Source: Deinococcus malanensis
GTDB taxonomy: Bacteria; Deinococcota; Deinococci; Deinococcales; Deinococcaceae
Direction of reading: 5' to 3'
Assembly: GCF_014647655.1 (NCBI RefSeq)
Contig: NZ_BMPP01000020.1
Coordinates: forward strand, 1 to 63,336
DNA length: 63,336 bases
Shown here: piece by piece, positions 8,767 through 18,017 of the stretch
How positions within the stretch are numbered: position 1 is the first letter of the stretch
Layout: each line of letters opens with the position of its first letter
Notes under the pieces: generated by a model
The model's database searches: none
Told to the model about the DNA's origin: nothing
What the model saw: the letters and a program-made list of their open reading frames with translations, nothing else
Program-made: the position numbers and the translations under genes

Positions 8767-8872
8767 CTGATGAAGCTCTGTGCGCCACTGTCCAGCCACT
8801 GCCTCGCCGCGGTCCTGGTCGTGCAGCATGTCCCTCCGAACCATCCCAGCATGCTGCCCAGGATTCTGGTTC

Positions 8873-10261
8873 TCAGGTCGGGGTGGCCGGCAGGGGCAGG
8901 CTGAAGGACACGGTGGTGCCGTGGCCGACCACGCTGGTCATCCCGATGGTGCCTCCGTGGGCCTCCACGATCGACTTGCAGATGCTCAATCCCAGACCGC
9001 TTCCGACTGTAGATCGCGCCTGATCACCCCGGTAAAGACGGTCAAATACGTGTGGCAGATGCTTCGGGGAGACGCCGCTCCCAGTGTCTTCGACGCTGAT
9101 GGCGAGGCCTTGAGGGCCGTGCCCGGCAGTGACGATCACCCGTCCCCCCGGAGGCGTGTGGGTCAGGGCGTTACTCAGCAGGTTCTGAAGCACCTGCGTG
9201 ATGCGGACCACATCCAGGGGAGCTTTCGTCCCAGGAACCTCCAGCTGCGTTTCAAGCGTCACGCCCTGCTGCCGGGCCACCTCCTCAAAGTTCGTTACGG
9301 CACCCCGGATAACCGCCTCGACCTCGGTGGGCCTGCGGTTCATGTGAAGTTCTCCGGCGTCCGCCAGGGACAGGAACCGCAGGTCATTGACCAATTGAGA
9401 GACATGCTGGGTCTCCTGATGCAGGCGTTTCAGGCGTTCCGGGGTCGGCTTAAAGGTGCCGTCCAGGATTGCCTCCAGGGTTCCGGAAATGACCGCCAGG
9501 GGCGTGTTGAGGTCATGCGCAATGTCGGCGGTGAGCTGCCGACGAGCCTGCTGGCTCCGGACCACGTCCTGGTGCATCTCCCCAAAGGCATGCAGCACCT
9601 CACCGAATTCATCTTTCCGAACGGTGGCAGGTGCTGTGGGTGCCTCGCCACGCTGGAGCGCGCGAATACCCCGGCGCAGTTCACTCAGGGGCCGGAGCAG
9701 GGTTCTGGACACCAGGAGGCCCATCAGGACGGCCAGCGCCGTCGCGGCGAGCATCGACCAGCCGATTGCCCGGGCGGTCCGGGTCAGAAACTCCTCACTG
9801 CGCCGGTCAGGTCTGGCCCGTATCCCGGAAGGAATCAGGTGAGCCACGACCCTGTCTCCGACCATCACCCGGGTGCCTTCTGGTTGGGCCACCCGGGTGC
9901 CCTGGCGAATGTTCGGCGTCGAAAACACAGCCTGTCGCTGCGCGTCCAGCACCAGCCAGGAACTGCGGGACACGCCTGAAGGACGTGGAGGAGACCCACC
10001 CCGGTCACCACCCCTCTCCCGATTCCCTGGCCGTGGGGGCCCTTCCGCCGGCCGGAAGCCACTCACAGTCCCGTTCGACTCAACGTAGCTTTGAACCTGC
10101 GCCGTCAGGCTTTCCTGTGCCTGCGCGCCCAGCAGCGCATTGAACTCCGACCGCGTGTACGCCGAGGAGATGAACCCCACCGTGCCCAGCGCGGCGGCGC
10201 TGACCAGTACGAACGCCAGGGTCAGCCGCCACGCCAGCGTGCGCCAGTACGGCCGTTTCAT
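8873..10261 (-). CDS. Sensor histidine kinase of a two-component system
   Basis: 462 residues. An N-terminal membrane helix (TLAWRLTLAFVLVSAAALGTV) is followed by an extracytoplasmic region of about 140 residues with a Pro/Arg/Gly-rich part. A second helix (WSMLAATALAVLMGLLVS) leads into a HAMP linker. The phosphoacceptor is His249 in ADIAHDLNTPLAVISG. The HATPase domain shows the N box NLLSNALTHTP, the G1 box VEDTGSGV and the G2 box GSGLGLSIC. It overlaps the response regulator by 4 nt (10258-10261), so the two are translationally coupled. The signal is unknown; it probably senses envelope conditions. Confidence 0.95.
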   Translation of the reverse strand: MKRPYWRTLAWRLTLAFVLVSAAALGTVGFISSAYTRSEFNALLGAQAQESLTAQVQSYVESNGTVSGFRPAEGPPRPGNRERGGDRGGSPPRPSGVSRSSWLVLDAQRQAVFSTPNIRQGTRVAQPEGTRVMVGDRVVAHLIPSGIRARPDRRSEEFLTRTARAIGWSMLAATALAVLMGLLVSRTLLRPLSELRRGIRALQRGEAPTAPATVRKDEFGEVLHAFGEMHQDVVRSQQARRQLTADIAHDLNTPLAVISGTLEAILDGTFKPTPERLKRLHQETQHVSQLVNDLRFLSLADAGELHMNRRPTEVEAVIRGAVTNFEEVARQQGVTLETQLEVPGTKAPLDVVRITQVLQNLLSNALTHTPPGGRVIVTAGHGPQGLAISVEDTGSGVSPKHLPHVFDRLYRGDQARSTVGSGLGLSICKSIVEAHGGTIGMTSVVGHGTTVSFSLPLPATPT

Positions 10262-10941
10262 GGCGTGAGGTCTGGATTCAGGCGGTATCCCATACCGAAC
10301 ACGGTCTCGATGAACCTGGGCTTCCCGGGCTCCTGTTCGATTTTGGCGCGCAGGTTGCGCACGTGCACGTCGATGGTCCGTTCAGCCCCCAGGGCTTCTT
10401 CCTGGAGTTGCTCGAGCAGTTCCAGCCGGGAAAAGACCCGTCCAGGTGCGCGGAGGAACGCGGCCATCAATTCGAATTCCGAGCGCGTCAGTTCAACCCG
10501 GCTGCCCTGCACCTGGAAGGTCCTGGACATCGCGTCCAGCTCCAGCCCTCCCGCACGGACGAACGTCGGTGCCGACGTGTCGCTGCCCCGGCGGAGGTGC
10601 GCCCGGACGCGGGCGAGGAGTTCCGCCATCGAGAACGGCTTGGTTACGTAATCGTCCGCGCCGAGTTCCAGGCCCAGCACCTTGTCGAGTTCAGCGTCAC
10701 GGGCAGTCAGAAAGATGACGGGCGTCTGCTCGGTCGCCCGGAAACGACGCAGGAATTCCAGGCCGTCCATGCCGGGCATCATCATGTCCAGCAGCACCAG
10801 GTCCGGCCGGTGATGACGTGCTTCCAGCAGGCCCTCGTGGCCGTTGGACGCCACCCGGACGTGGTACCCGTGCTCCTGGAGGTACTCGCGGACCATGTCC
10901 CGGACCCCAGCGTTGTCTTCCACGATCAGGATGGTCTTCAT
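10258..10941 (-). CDS. OmpR-family response regulator
   Basis: 227 residues. The receiver domain has the acidic pair in IVEDN, phosphoacceptor Asp52 in LVLLDMMMPGMDG, the Thr in VIFLTA and the conserved Lys in DDYVTKPFS. A winged-helix DNA-binding domain follows, with LTRSEFELMAAFLRAPGRV, TIDVHVRNLRAKIE and the terminal VFGMGYRL. The start at 10941 has AGGAGG five bases upstream. It is the partner of the overlapping kinase. Its targets are not visible, but the exported-protein genes directly upstream on the same strand are candidates. Confidence 0.96.
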   Translation of the reverse strand: MKTILIVEDNAGVRDMVREYLQEHGYHVRVASNGHEGLLEARHHRPDLVLLDMMMPGMDGLEFLRRFRATEQTPVIFLTARDAELDKVLGLELGADDYVTKPFSMAELLARVRAHLRRGSDTSAPTFVRAGGLELDAMSRTFQVQGSRVELTRSEFELMAAFLRAPGRVFSRLELLEQLQEEALGAERTIDVHVRNLRAKIEQEPGKPRFIETVFGMGYRLNPDLTP

Positions 10942-11021
10942 TCGGGCCTCCTGGTGGGCCGGTGGAAAAGGGGAGAGCCAGGCGTGACGGGCATGCCAAG
11001 ACTGTGCCACAGAAGAAGGGA

Positions 11022-11064
11022 CCGCCCTGGCCGTCGGTCCCGAAGGAGTCAACGGTCAGGGCGG
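11022..11064 (-). terminator. Hairpin downstream of the exported-protein gene
   Basis: CCGCCCTGGCCGT (11022-11034) pairs with ACGGTCAGGGCGG (11052-11064) in 12 of 13 positions, with a 17-nt loop. It lies between the stop of the minus-strand gene at 11089 and the response-regulator start. No T run follows, so it could be a factor-dependent terminator, an RNA-stabilising hairpin or a regulatory site. Confidence 0.45.
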
Positions 11065-11088
11065 CAGGCCCGGAGGTTCGCTCAGGGG

Positions 11089-11676
11089 TCAGCGGCGCTG
11101 AGGGGCGCGGGGGGCGGGCTGCCCGGGCCGGGTGGTGACGGCCTTCAGGTCTACCACGATGCGCCTTGCAGGCCGTTCAACAACTGCGAAACTCGCCTGC
11201 TGGGCCGCGCGAGTCAGGGCCGCTGCCTGGGTTTCCCGGGTGCCGGTCAGCCGGATGGTCTGCGTCGCCTGCGCGCCCTTGAGCGGATCACCGTTGTAGA
11301 ACGTGACGCTCGTCGCACCCCGGAGGGCCCCACCGAGCGGGTTCAGTGCCCCGCCGCGAGGTGCGGTGGTGCCTCGTTGCCCTGAAGGTCTTGCAGGCTG
11401 AACTTGTCGCCCTGGTGGACGGAGTGCCGGGGCCCCCTGCTCGTGTTGATCCATCATTCGGCCTGGCCGTGCATTTGGGCGGTTCGTGTCAGCCTGTGCT
11501 GCGCGGCCAGGCAAGCGGTCAGCACCAGCCCTGGTGCGGTTCTGGTGGTCCTGCTGATTCACTCCTGGTCGCTGGTGCGCCTGAATGGCACCCTGAGTCT
11601 GGGTGGCGCTGGCGGCGGACGCGGTGCTGGCGAGAACGGTCAGGGCGAGCAGGGGGGTCATGATCTTGTGGCGCAT
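11089..11676 (-). CDS. Exported protein of unknown function
   Basis: 195 residues. A signal peptide (IMTPLLALTVLASTASAASA) precedes a long low-complexity stretch rich in Gln, Arg, Pro and Gly. A compact C-terminal domain follows: TSVTFYNGDPLKGA, TIRLTG, then an Ala-rich helix AAALTRAAQQASFAVV and RRIVVDLKAV. I do not recognise the family. A 5'-truncated diverged paralogue sits at 4375-4587 and a near-identical copy of the 3' tail at 4917-4987, so this gene family has been copied within the region. It is upstream of the two-component genes in the same direction, separated by a hairpin. Confidence 0.75.
   Translation of the reverse strand: MRHKIMTPLLALTVLASTASAASATQTQGAIQAHQRPGVNQQDHQNRTRAGADRLPGRAAQADTNRPNARPGRMMDQHEQGAPALRPPGRQVQPARPSGQRGTTAPRGGALNPLGGALRGATSVTFYNGDPLKGAQATQTIRLTGTRETQAAALTRAAQQASFAVVERPARRIVVDLKAVTTRPGQPAPRAPQRR
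11106..11177 (-). repeat. Intact copy of the duplicated gene tail
   Basis: This 72-bp segment is the source-like partner of 4917-4987. Here it lies inside an intact reading frame, which suggests that this is the original and the other is the copy. Confidence 0.85.
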
Positions 11677-11760
11677 GGTGTTCTCCTGTACAGGGTGCGG
11701 TAGGCGCGGATCTCACCTGAAGGCGAGGTCGCTGTGTTGGCTGTGCGGCCAGGCTTCGGT

Positions 11761-12171
11761 TCAGTTGAAATCAGTGTCCAGGCTGAGCCAGGGCTCACCC
11801 GTCCAGGGTGCGTATGTGAGTTCACCGCTGAACTCGTCGATGTAGGGCGCAGACAGGTTGCCCAGGGTCAGCGTGTATTCCCTGGCGTGCTCCACCTCGA
11901 GGGTGGTGCGCAGCACGTCCTGCACCCCGGGCGCCTGGTTGTAAGGCGTGACAATCACGTCGTGCTGGCCCGCTGACAGCTCTTTAGGGAACATCATGGC
12001 GTTGTCGGGGGCGATGTCGTCGAACACCAGGGTGCCGTCCACGTAGACGTCCACGATCCCGCTCGCACCGGCATTGTTGTGGAAGAAGACGGGAGCGGCG
12101 GATGCCTGGATGAACAGGGTGCTGGCGGTGAGCAGGGCGGTGAAGGCTTTCAGGGGGGTGGGGTTACGCAT
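11761..12171 (-). CDS. Exported DUF4397-like protein
   Basis: 136 residues with a signal peptide (LKAFTALLTASTLFIQASA). The mature part begins APVFFHNNAGASGIVDVYVDG, a pattern typical of DUF4397: a beta-sandwich domain whose first strand ends in a VDVYVDG motif, followed by PKELSAGQHDVIVTPY. Its role is unknown; members are cell-surface or periplasmic. The ATG at 12171 has AAAGGAAG about six bases upstream; the longer frame back to 12282 has no start signal. It is on the same strand as the preceding exported-protein gene, 84 bp away. Confidence 0.8.
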   Translation of the reverse strand: MRNPTPLKAFTALLTASTLFIQASAAPVFFHNNAGASGIVDVYVDGTLVFDDIAPDNAMMFPKELSAGQHDVIVTPYNQAPGVQDVLRTTLEVEHAREYTLTLGNLSAPYIDEFSGELTYAPWTGEPWLSLDTDFN

Positions 12172-12384
12172 GGTCAGCTTCCTTTGTGGTGGCGGGGCAC
12201 CGGGTGAGAGGACGGGTGAAGTGCAGAGGCGCTCCGTACGAGGGCTGGTTGGCAGGTCAACGTTGTCTGTGCCGGCGTGCATCCGGGGTCCTGCTTCCGG
12301 TCACGAGGGGAGTATGGGCGGGCGCTGTTCAGACCCTGCGTGCAAGATGTTCAGAACTTGTGTAGGGCTCGGGGAGACATCAGC

Positions 12385-12766
12385 CCTTCAGCACCCGTAC
12401 CAGCTGCGCGCTGACGGACCACCTGAGGGTGCCGACCGCGCAGGTGGCGTACAACGTCTTCCTGGCCACACGCCGCTGCCCGCGTACCTGACGATGTTCC
12501 GCTGGATGATGGAATACAGGTGAGCCAGCTGGCGGCATGAAGTGTTTGACCGCCTCTCCCTGCCGATGCCGCTGAAGCCAGGCGAGGCTGAATTTTCGGA
12601 CTGGGACGGCATCGAAACGGACACGCTGGACGGTGGTCGCGAGTACACCCTGCATGTATCTGCCGGGAATGACCCCCACAATCTGTGGCTGAGCCTGAAC
12701 ATCACTGGCGAGCGGCGCGACTGGCTGCCTCACCAGCGATCAACACGCCGCCCCTGGAAGAACTGA
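12385..12766 (+). pseudogene. Unrecognised decayed gene
   Basis: Protein-like sequence runs through two frames. TDHLRVPTAQVAYNVFLAT (about 12400-12467) shifts into PAYLTMFRWMMEYR, which meets an in-frame TGA at 12521-12523 and continues ASWRHEVFDRLSLPMPLKP. It then reads EFSDWDGIETDTLDGG and EYTLHVSAGNDPHNLWLSLN to a stop at 12766. The consistent coding character across the TGA and the shift suggests a real gene that has decayed. I do not recognise the family. Reading TGA as a mutated CGA would restore an Arg. Confidence 0.45.
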
Positions 12767-12986
12767 CAAGTGGCTCCGCGCTCAGCCATCAGCGCGTGGA
12801 AGGGAGGACAGCCTGACGAACACCCCAGACAGGAGCAGCAGAGCAATGACCGGGGGCAGGACGGTCCACGGGGTCCGTTCGAGTCTGCAAGCACGAAGCC
12901 CAGTCGAGGGTGGTCCGCGCCGAAGTCCAAGGAGCCTCAGCGCGGGTGCCCCGACACCGACGTTCTCATGCCGGTTCACACCGGGC

Positions 12987-14047
12987 TTACGCTCCCGGGG
13001 GATGCTCTGCGTCCTCAAAGGCGGGATACCCAAACCCAGACCGCGACCGGGCACTGGCTTCGTCCCACGTCCGGCGCTCACGCTCGTACAGCGCCCACGC
13101 CTCCTCCCGAGCCCTGAGCGGCACTCCCGCTTGCTCAGCGCACTCCAGGCAGTCTCGAAGGCCGTCCGGCGTGATCTTGCCAGCCGCCCCCCGTCTACAG
13201 GACGGCCTTCGAACTTACGAATCAGTGCCATAGAGTAGCTGCGAGCCACCCGCTCGGTTCCAGCAATCACCAGTCCCCCGGTCAGCGCGGGGAACGCTCC
13301 GGGCAGCAGCAGCGTGCGGCACAGGGTCACGACCTCCGGCAGGTCCGACAGGGCGACGGGCAGGGCCCGCTCGTCCGGAAAGTGGAAGTAATGCAGCAGC
13401 GGGTACTCGTCGTCCGCCTGCACCACCTCCGCGAGAGATGACGCCGTGCTCGCCAGCCAGTCGCTCAGTTCAGAAGCCGCCTCTGCCTCGGCCACCGTCA
13501 CCAGCACGTCCACTGCGACGAGCCCTTCGTCACGTCCCACGAAACGATGAATCTCGAATGCCAGGGCCGTCATGCGTGCGAGGGCCGCGTACACCGAGAG
13601 CAGGTACGTCACCGCGACGCTGATCAGAACAAAGCCGCTCGTCGCCGCCAGCACCATCAGGATCCGGGGCCACCTCCCGCTCGGTGTGATGTCCCCCGTG
13701 CCCAGGGTCGTGATGCTGTACCCGATCACGTACAGGGCAGTGAATCATCCTGGAACGCTGGATTCCGCAGAAGACCACGGCAGGAACACCAGCGTGAACC
13801 CCACCCACAGCAGCGCCGCCCACATCAGCACCGTGAAGGGCACCAGCAGCGGGCCGAGCCGGGCAAGCTGGCGCCGTGAGTGTACCGAACCGCCCCCGAA
13901 GCGGCAGTGCCATCACCGGCAGGTCCGGCGGTAGAGACGCCCGGCAACCGGTCCGGGTTGCCCAGCCGGGACGAAGACGGTCGCGTACACGTCCAGGCAC
14001 AACACGGCCAGAAGGGCCACACCGGGGAGCAGGGAAAGCCAGGGCAC
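12987..14047 (-). pseudogene. Potassium-channel-like protein, interrupted
   Basis: One long frame begins with GTG at 14047 behind an AGGAT site. It encodes a first membrane helix (WLSLLPGVALLAVLCLDVYATV), a second helix (VPFTVLMWAALLWVGFTLVF), a pore segment ending in the selectivity-filter-like SITTLGTGDITP, and a third helix. A cytoplasmic tail of about 200 residues follows. The frame is broken by in-frame TGA at 13913-13915 and 13745-13747. A shift in the C6 run at 13187-13192 is needed to read the sensible tail (LRDCLECAEQAGVPLRAR and on) to TAA at 12987. The filter is TLGTGD rather than TVGYGD, so ion selectivity is uncertain. It follows the membrane protein at 14065 with 17 bp between them. 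Confidence 0.8.
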
Positions 14048-14064
14048 GCCCTATCCTGGCAGGC

Positions 14065-14805
14065 TCAGAGCAGCAGCAGCAGGACGCCGTAGAGGACCGC
14101 ACCCAGCAGAAGGGGCCGGAAGCGGCTCTCGTGGGTGGCAGGCAATTCTTCCCGGAACACGTTCATCAGCACCCCACCCGACAGGAAGGCCGTCAACGCC
14201 ACCGTGACGAGCTTGGGCAGGTCCCCCATCACACCGAGGAACCAACCTACCAGCAGCGAGAGGGCCAGCACCCAGCGCCCCATCTGCTGATACGCCCCCT
14301 TATGGTGTTCGTACAGCCCGTACCCATTCACGAACAGATGGAGCCCCATCGCGATCGCAAACAGCACCACCCCCTGCACGCCGCGGCGGTCGTCCACCAA
14401 CAGATACCCGATCAGCACGTTGTACAGCCCGTGTAAGGTCATCGTCACCCAGAAGATGGGCTCACTCGTCACGTCCTGCTCGCCCGTCCCACCCCGAGCG
14501 AGGCGGGAACCTATGGCGAGACGGCCCAGCCCGAAGAAGGTCAGCAGGCCAAACAACGCCACCAGGTACGCGTGGTGTTCGAGGTAGGTCAGGAGGCCCT
14601 CGAAGAGCTTCTCGAGCAGTGGCTGTCCCCCTTCGAGTTTGGGAAGCAGCAACAGGAAGACGTAGGCGACGGCAACACCGCCCGCGAAGGACAGCCACCA
14701 TTGGCGGGGCACCGCGCGCACAAAGCGTATCCGCCCCACGAACAGGTGGATCAGGGCGAGCGCGACTGCGGCCAGTGTCGAGACGAGGATCACGCCTCGC
14801 CCCAC
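14065..14805 (-). CDS. Multi-pass membrane protein, function unknown
   Basis: 246 residues with about seven to eight hydrophobic helices, for example ILVSTLAAVALALIHLFVG, WWLSFAGGVAVAYVFLLLLP and a terminal LLLGAVLYGVLLLLL. His-rich loop motifs occur at EHHAYL, TLHGLYN, GLHLFVNGYGLYEHHKG. Such intramembrane His and acidic residues recall metal transporters of the ZIP type, but I see no full family signature, so this stays a guess. The start is a GTG at 14805; a second in-frame GTG at 14793 is possible. The channel-like pseudogene begins just downstream on the same strand, so both were probably one operon. Confidence 0.72.
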   Translation of the reverse strand: MGRGVILVSTLAAVALALIHLFVGRIRFVRAVPRQWWLSFAGGVAVAYVFLLLLPKLEGGQPLLEKLFEGLLTYLEHHAYLVALFGLLTFFGLGRLAIGSRLARGGTGEQDVTSEPIFWVTMTLHGLYNVLIGYLLVDDRRGVQGVVLFAIAMGLHLFVNGYGLYEHHKGAYQQMGRWVLALSLLVGWFLGVMGDLPKLVTVALTAFLSGGVLMNVFREELPATHESRFRPLLLGAVLYGVLLLLL

Positions 14806-15088
14806 AAGGTGACACCCGGCATCCCGCTTGCCCTTCCACCTCGTCTGTTCTGCGGATGGTCCAAGCCTCTTGCGTTCATGCGCCTCAGGCTACTGGCAGA
14901 CAAGGTGATTCCCCCAGGCGCTGGTCTGATGTCTGCGAAGGGCTGCCTGCGGTGTGAATGGACAGCGGGCCGGTCACTGGGCCGGGGCCCACGGGGACAG
15001 GCAATCTAGAGACACTGCCAGATCATTCAACTTCATGCCCCCCAGCGTGGGTCGCGGAGCGGGGTGAGACAGTTGGTTTGTCGGTGGG

Positions 15089-15412
15089 TCAGCTGCCGAA
15101 GCTGCTCCCGCTGCTGGCCCGCGCGCTGGAAGTCAGGCCGCTACGGCTCACTCCACTGGACGATGCGTACTGCGCCTTGCTGCGCTTGACGCGTTTCAGG
15201 GCTGCGCCCTTGTTGGTCGAGCTGGCCTTGACTTTGTAGTGGCTGTCGTCATCGTCATAGCAGGGGTTCTCGTAGCCGTTTTCAATCTCCCACTGGTAGC
15301 TCAGCTCGCACTCCTGCTGCTGGCTGTGGGTGTTGGCCGGCTGGTCCACGCAGGACGCGAGGAGAACCGGAAGGGCGGCGAGCAGGGGCAGGTGAAAGGC
15401 TTTTCGCTTCAT
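15089..15412 (-). CDS. Small lipoprotein
   Basis: 107 residues. The signal MKRKAFHLPLLAALPVLL ends in the lipobox LASC, predicting lipid attachment. The mature protein has a Gln-rich linker, an acidic patch (CYDDDDSHYK), a Lys/Arg-rich middle and a Ser/Gly-rich tail. Two extra cysteines (near QECEL and NPCYD) could form a disulfide. No family is recognised. The frame opens at 15472, but the ATG at 15412 gives a clean signal peptide. Function unknown. Confidence 0.75.
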   Translation of the reverse strand: MKRKAFHLPLLAALPVLLASCVDQPANTHSQQQECELSYQWEIENGYENPCYDDDDSHYKVKASSTNKGAALKRVKRSKAQYASSSGVSRSGLTSSARASSGSSFGS

Positions 15413-15737
15413 GCCCGGAGTGTGCCAAGAAGGGGATGATTGCAGCATGTCATGGCTGGTGGTCAGGGACACGGGTAGGGCATGGGTCGCGATGCCAGGT
15501 TCGCACTGCTACCCCCTCTTTCAGGAGCCGAACAGCTGACGCTGGGCGTGCAGACTCGCCATAAATGCGTCCAGGACCGGGCGGCCCTCCAGCGGGTCCC
15601 CATATCTCACGGTGCTGCCAGTTCCTCCCGACGAAAGCGCCTCCCGTGATCTTGAGCACCCACCCACAGCAGAGCGAACTCGCCAGGACCCTCTCCCAAG
15701 CTGAGTATCCCCAAATACCCAGCAATCCCGCATTCGG
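15413..15737. other. Gap with a possible minus-strand gene tail
   Basis: 325 bp. On the minus strand the last part of a frame ending at 15521 reads TVRYGDPLEGRPVLDAFMAS followed by LHAQRQLFGS and a stop. It looks like a genuine C-terminus, but what lies before it is not coherent. It may be a small remnant. The stretch near 15700-15737 follows the stop of the kinase gene. Confidence 0.3.
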
Positions 15738-18017
15738 TCAATGAACATCTATCAACTGTGGCCCGACCACGCCCTCTGGGAGGGTGAAGTGGAAGACGCT
15801 GCCGGAGCCCGGTATCGACTCTACCCAGATGCGGCCCTCGTACCTCTCGACGATCTTCCGGCACACCGCCAGGCCAACGCCCGTTCCATCAATGGCGTCG
15901 CGGTGATGCAGCCGTTGGAAGATCTTGAAAATTCGCTCGAAGTACGCAGGCTCAATCCCGATCCCATTGTCTGAAACCGTGAAATGCCACCCATCATCCT
16001 CAGGCATCGAACCCACATGGATGATGGGCGTGCGGCCTGAAGCACGGTACTTGACGGCGTTCTCAACCAGGTTCTGAAGCAGCGAGGTCAGTTCGGTCAG
16101 GTCACCGCGGATGACCGGCAGCGGGTCGTGCGTGATGACGGCCTGGGTGGACGTCAGGGTGTCCGAGAGGGTGTGCTGAACCACCTTCAACACGCTTTCC
16201 AGCGGGACGTCCTCCAGCTCGCGTTCCACCCGGTCCACACGGGCGTAGGTGAGCAGATCGTCAATCATGCGCTTCATGCGGTGGGTGCCGTCGAGGATAT
16301 GGTCCACGTACTGTGTGGTCCGGGCATCCAGCTGCCCGTCCAGCCGCCGGGTGAGCAGCTCCGTGAAGCTGACCACGGCGCGCAGGGGGGCTTGCAGGTC
16401 GTGCGAGGTGACATAGGCGAACTGTTCGAGTTCCGCGTTGGACCGCAGCAGGTTGCGGTTCGCTTCCCGCAGTTCGCGCTCGATGTTCAAGCGTTCCGTG
16501 ACGTCAGCCGCCGCCCCGACCACGCCACTGACGCCGCTGTTCTCTTCGTGAAGGGGCGTGAGCCAGACGTCCAGGGTTCGGCCGGCGAGGTCAAGCGTGA
16601 ACTGCTGCTCCTCACCGCGAAAGGCGGCCTCGAAGTGGGCCGCGATCTCCGGAGTCCGCGCGCGGGTGAACAGGTTTTGTCCCACGAGTTCCTCGGAAAC
16701 GATGCCCAGATCCGTCAGCGGCTGTCCCTCGACCAGCGTGAAGACGCCGGAGCGGTCCAGGGCGAACAGCACCACCGGTAGATTCGCGGTCACCGCCCGC
16801 AGCCGCGCTTCACTCTGTTGCAGGGCGTGTTGCGCTGCACGCTGTTCGGTCACGTCACGAAATGAGATCACGGAACCTTCGAGGAGGTTGTCGGCGCCGC
16901 GAAGAGGCGCGATGAAGTATTCCACCGGGAAACTCGAGCCATCCTGACGCCGGAACGTCGCGGCGGCCATGCGCTGCGCTCCGCCGTCCTCCGCGGCGTG
17001 GCAGGCTGGACACACCGACGCGGGCAAGGACGCTTCGCCCTCAGCAGCCTGGTGAAGGCGTTCGTGGATGTTCTGCCCGATCAGATCGGGCAGGGCATAG
17101 CCGGTCATCGACAAGGCGGCCGGGTTGGCGAACGTGCCGCGGCCGTGCGTGTCGGTGCCGACGACGCCGTCACCCACCGCATCGAGAATCAGGCGGTTGC
17201 GGACGCTGTTGCGGTGCAACTCCGCCTCCCGCTGTTGCAGCTGGTCGGTCATTTCATTGAAGGCCACACCCAGCAGCGCGCCTTCCCGCACGTGGTCCAG
17301 CGGGACGCGCTCGTCCAGCTGCCCGTCGGCGACGCGGCGCGCGCCGGTCGTGATGCTGTGCAGCCCTTTTGCGACGGTGCGGGTCGCGCGGGTCGTTGCC
17401 AGGACCGAAGCCAGCAGCGCCAGCAGCAGTCCGCCGACCGAGAGCCACCGTACCTGCTGGAGCGTAGTGAAGGTAGTCTGGTTCAGGGTGACCTGTCTGG
17501 CTTCGACGGTGTCTCTCCGGGCGTCGACCAAGGCCCGCATTTCGTCCATCAGTTGTTTGCCTTGACCCATACGTACGATCTGCACGGCGGTCGAGAAATC
17601 CCCCTGCCGGGTTCGGGCCAGTTCCGGTGCCGCCACCCTGGCGAGCCACTGCCGGTGAAGGCGCTCGAGGTCACGCAATACCTTCAGGTGGGCCTCCCGG
17701 GCGGCGGGAGGTTCAGAGCCTGCCAGGGTCCGGAGGGTGAGCAGGTGCTGCGGGAGCACTGTCAGACCGCGCCGGTACGGCTCCAGGTAGCGGTCCTCGC
17801 CGGTCAGGACGTAGCCGCGCACGCCGGCCTGTTGATCCACCAGCGCGGAGTACACGCCTTCCAGGGCGACCAGTTCGGATTGCGCCCGCATGCCGGTGCG
17901 GGTGTTCTGTTCCAGGCGGTGCATGCCCCAGGCCACGGTGACGGCCACGATCAGCAGCAGCAGCCAGGATCCGAGCTGGTGCCTGAGGACGTACGGTTGC
18001 AGGAGCGGTTTGCGCAT
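15738..18017 (-). CDS. CHASE3-HAMP-PAS sensor histidine kinase
   Basis: About 759 residues. There is a first membrane helix (LGSWLLLLIVAVTVAWGM), then a CHASE3 sensor domain with LVDQQAGVRGYVLTGEDRY. A second helix (WLSVGGLLLALLASVLA) and a HAMP linker (QLDERVPLDHVREG) follow. Next are two PAS domains (first with GVVGTDTHGRGTFANPAAL, a CxxC-type pair CPACH beside it) and a PAC segment each. The phosphoacceptor His is in FAYVTSHDLQAPLRAVV near residue 539, with a full HATPase: NLVENAVKYRA, VSDNGIGIEP, GTGVGLAVC. This architecture is close to bacteriophytochrome-type orphan kinases. No response regulator is adjacent. The ATG at 18077 is an alternative start; neither has a strong ribosome binding site. 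Confidence 0.93.
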   Translation of the reverse strand: MRKPLLQPYVLRHQLGSWLLLLIVAVTVAWGMHRLEQNTRTGMRAQSELVALEGVYSALVDQQAGVRGYVLTGEDRYLEPYRRGLTVLPQHLLTLRTLAGSEPPAAREAHLKVLRDLERLHRQWLARVAAPELARTRQGDFSTAVQIVRMGQGKQLMDEMRALVDARRDTVEARQVTLNQTTFTTLQQVRWLSVGGLLLALLASVLATTRATRTVAKGLHSITTGARRVADGQLDERVPLDHVREGALLGVAFNEMTDQLQQREAELHRNSVRNRLILDAVGDGVVGTDTHGRGTFANPAALSMTGYALPDLIGQNIHERLHQAAEGEASLPASVCPACHAAEDGGAQRMAAATFRRQDGSSFPVEYFIAPLRGADNLLEGSVISFRDVTEQRAAQHALQQSEARLRAVTANLPVVLFALDRSGVFTLVEGQPLTDLGIVSEELVGQNLFTRARTPEIAAHFEAAFRGEEQQFTLDLAGRTLDVWLTPLHEENSGVSGVVGAAADVTERLNIERELREANRNLLRSNAELEQFAYVTSHDLQAPLRAVVSFTELLTRRLDGQLDARTTQYVDHILDGTHRMKRMIDDLLTYARVDRVERELEDVPLESVLKVVQHTLSDTLTSTQAVITHDPLPVIRGDLTELTSLLQNLVENAVKYRASGRTPIIHVGSMPEDDGWHFTVSDNGIGIEPAYFERIFKIFQRLHHRDAIDGTGVGLAVCRKIVERYEGRIWVESIPGSGSVFHFTLPEGVVGPQLIDVH

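Noticed and set aside
8780..9979. 399-codon plus-strand frame opposite the histidine kinase
   Set aside because: Antisense shadow in GC-rich DNA; the kinase on the other strand has all catalytic boxes.
13745..13915. TGA recoding as Trp or selenocysteine in the channel gene
   Set aside because: Intact neighbouring genes end in TGA, no SECIS-like hairpin was seen directly after the codons, and a frameshift in the same gene argues for decay.
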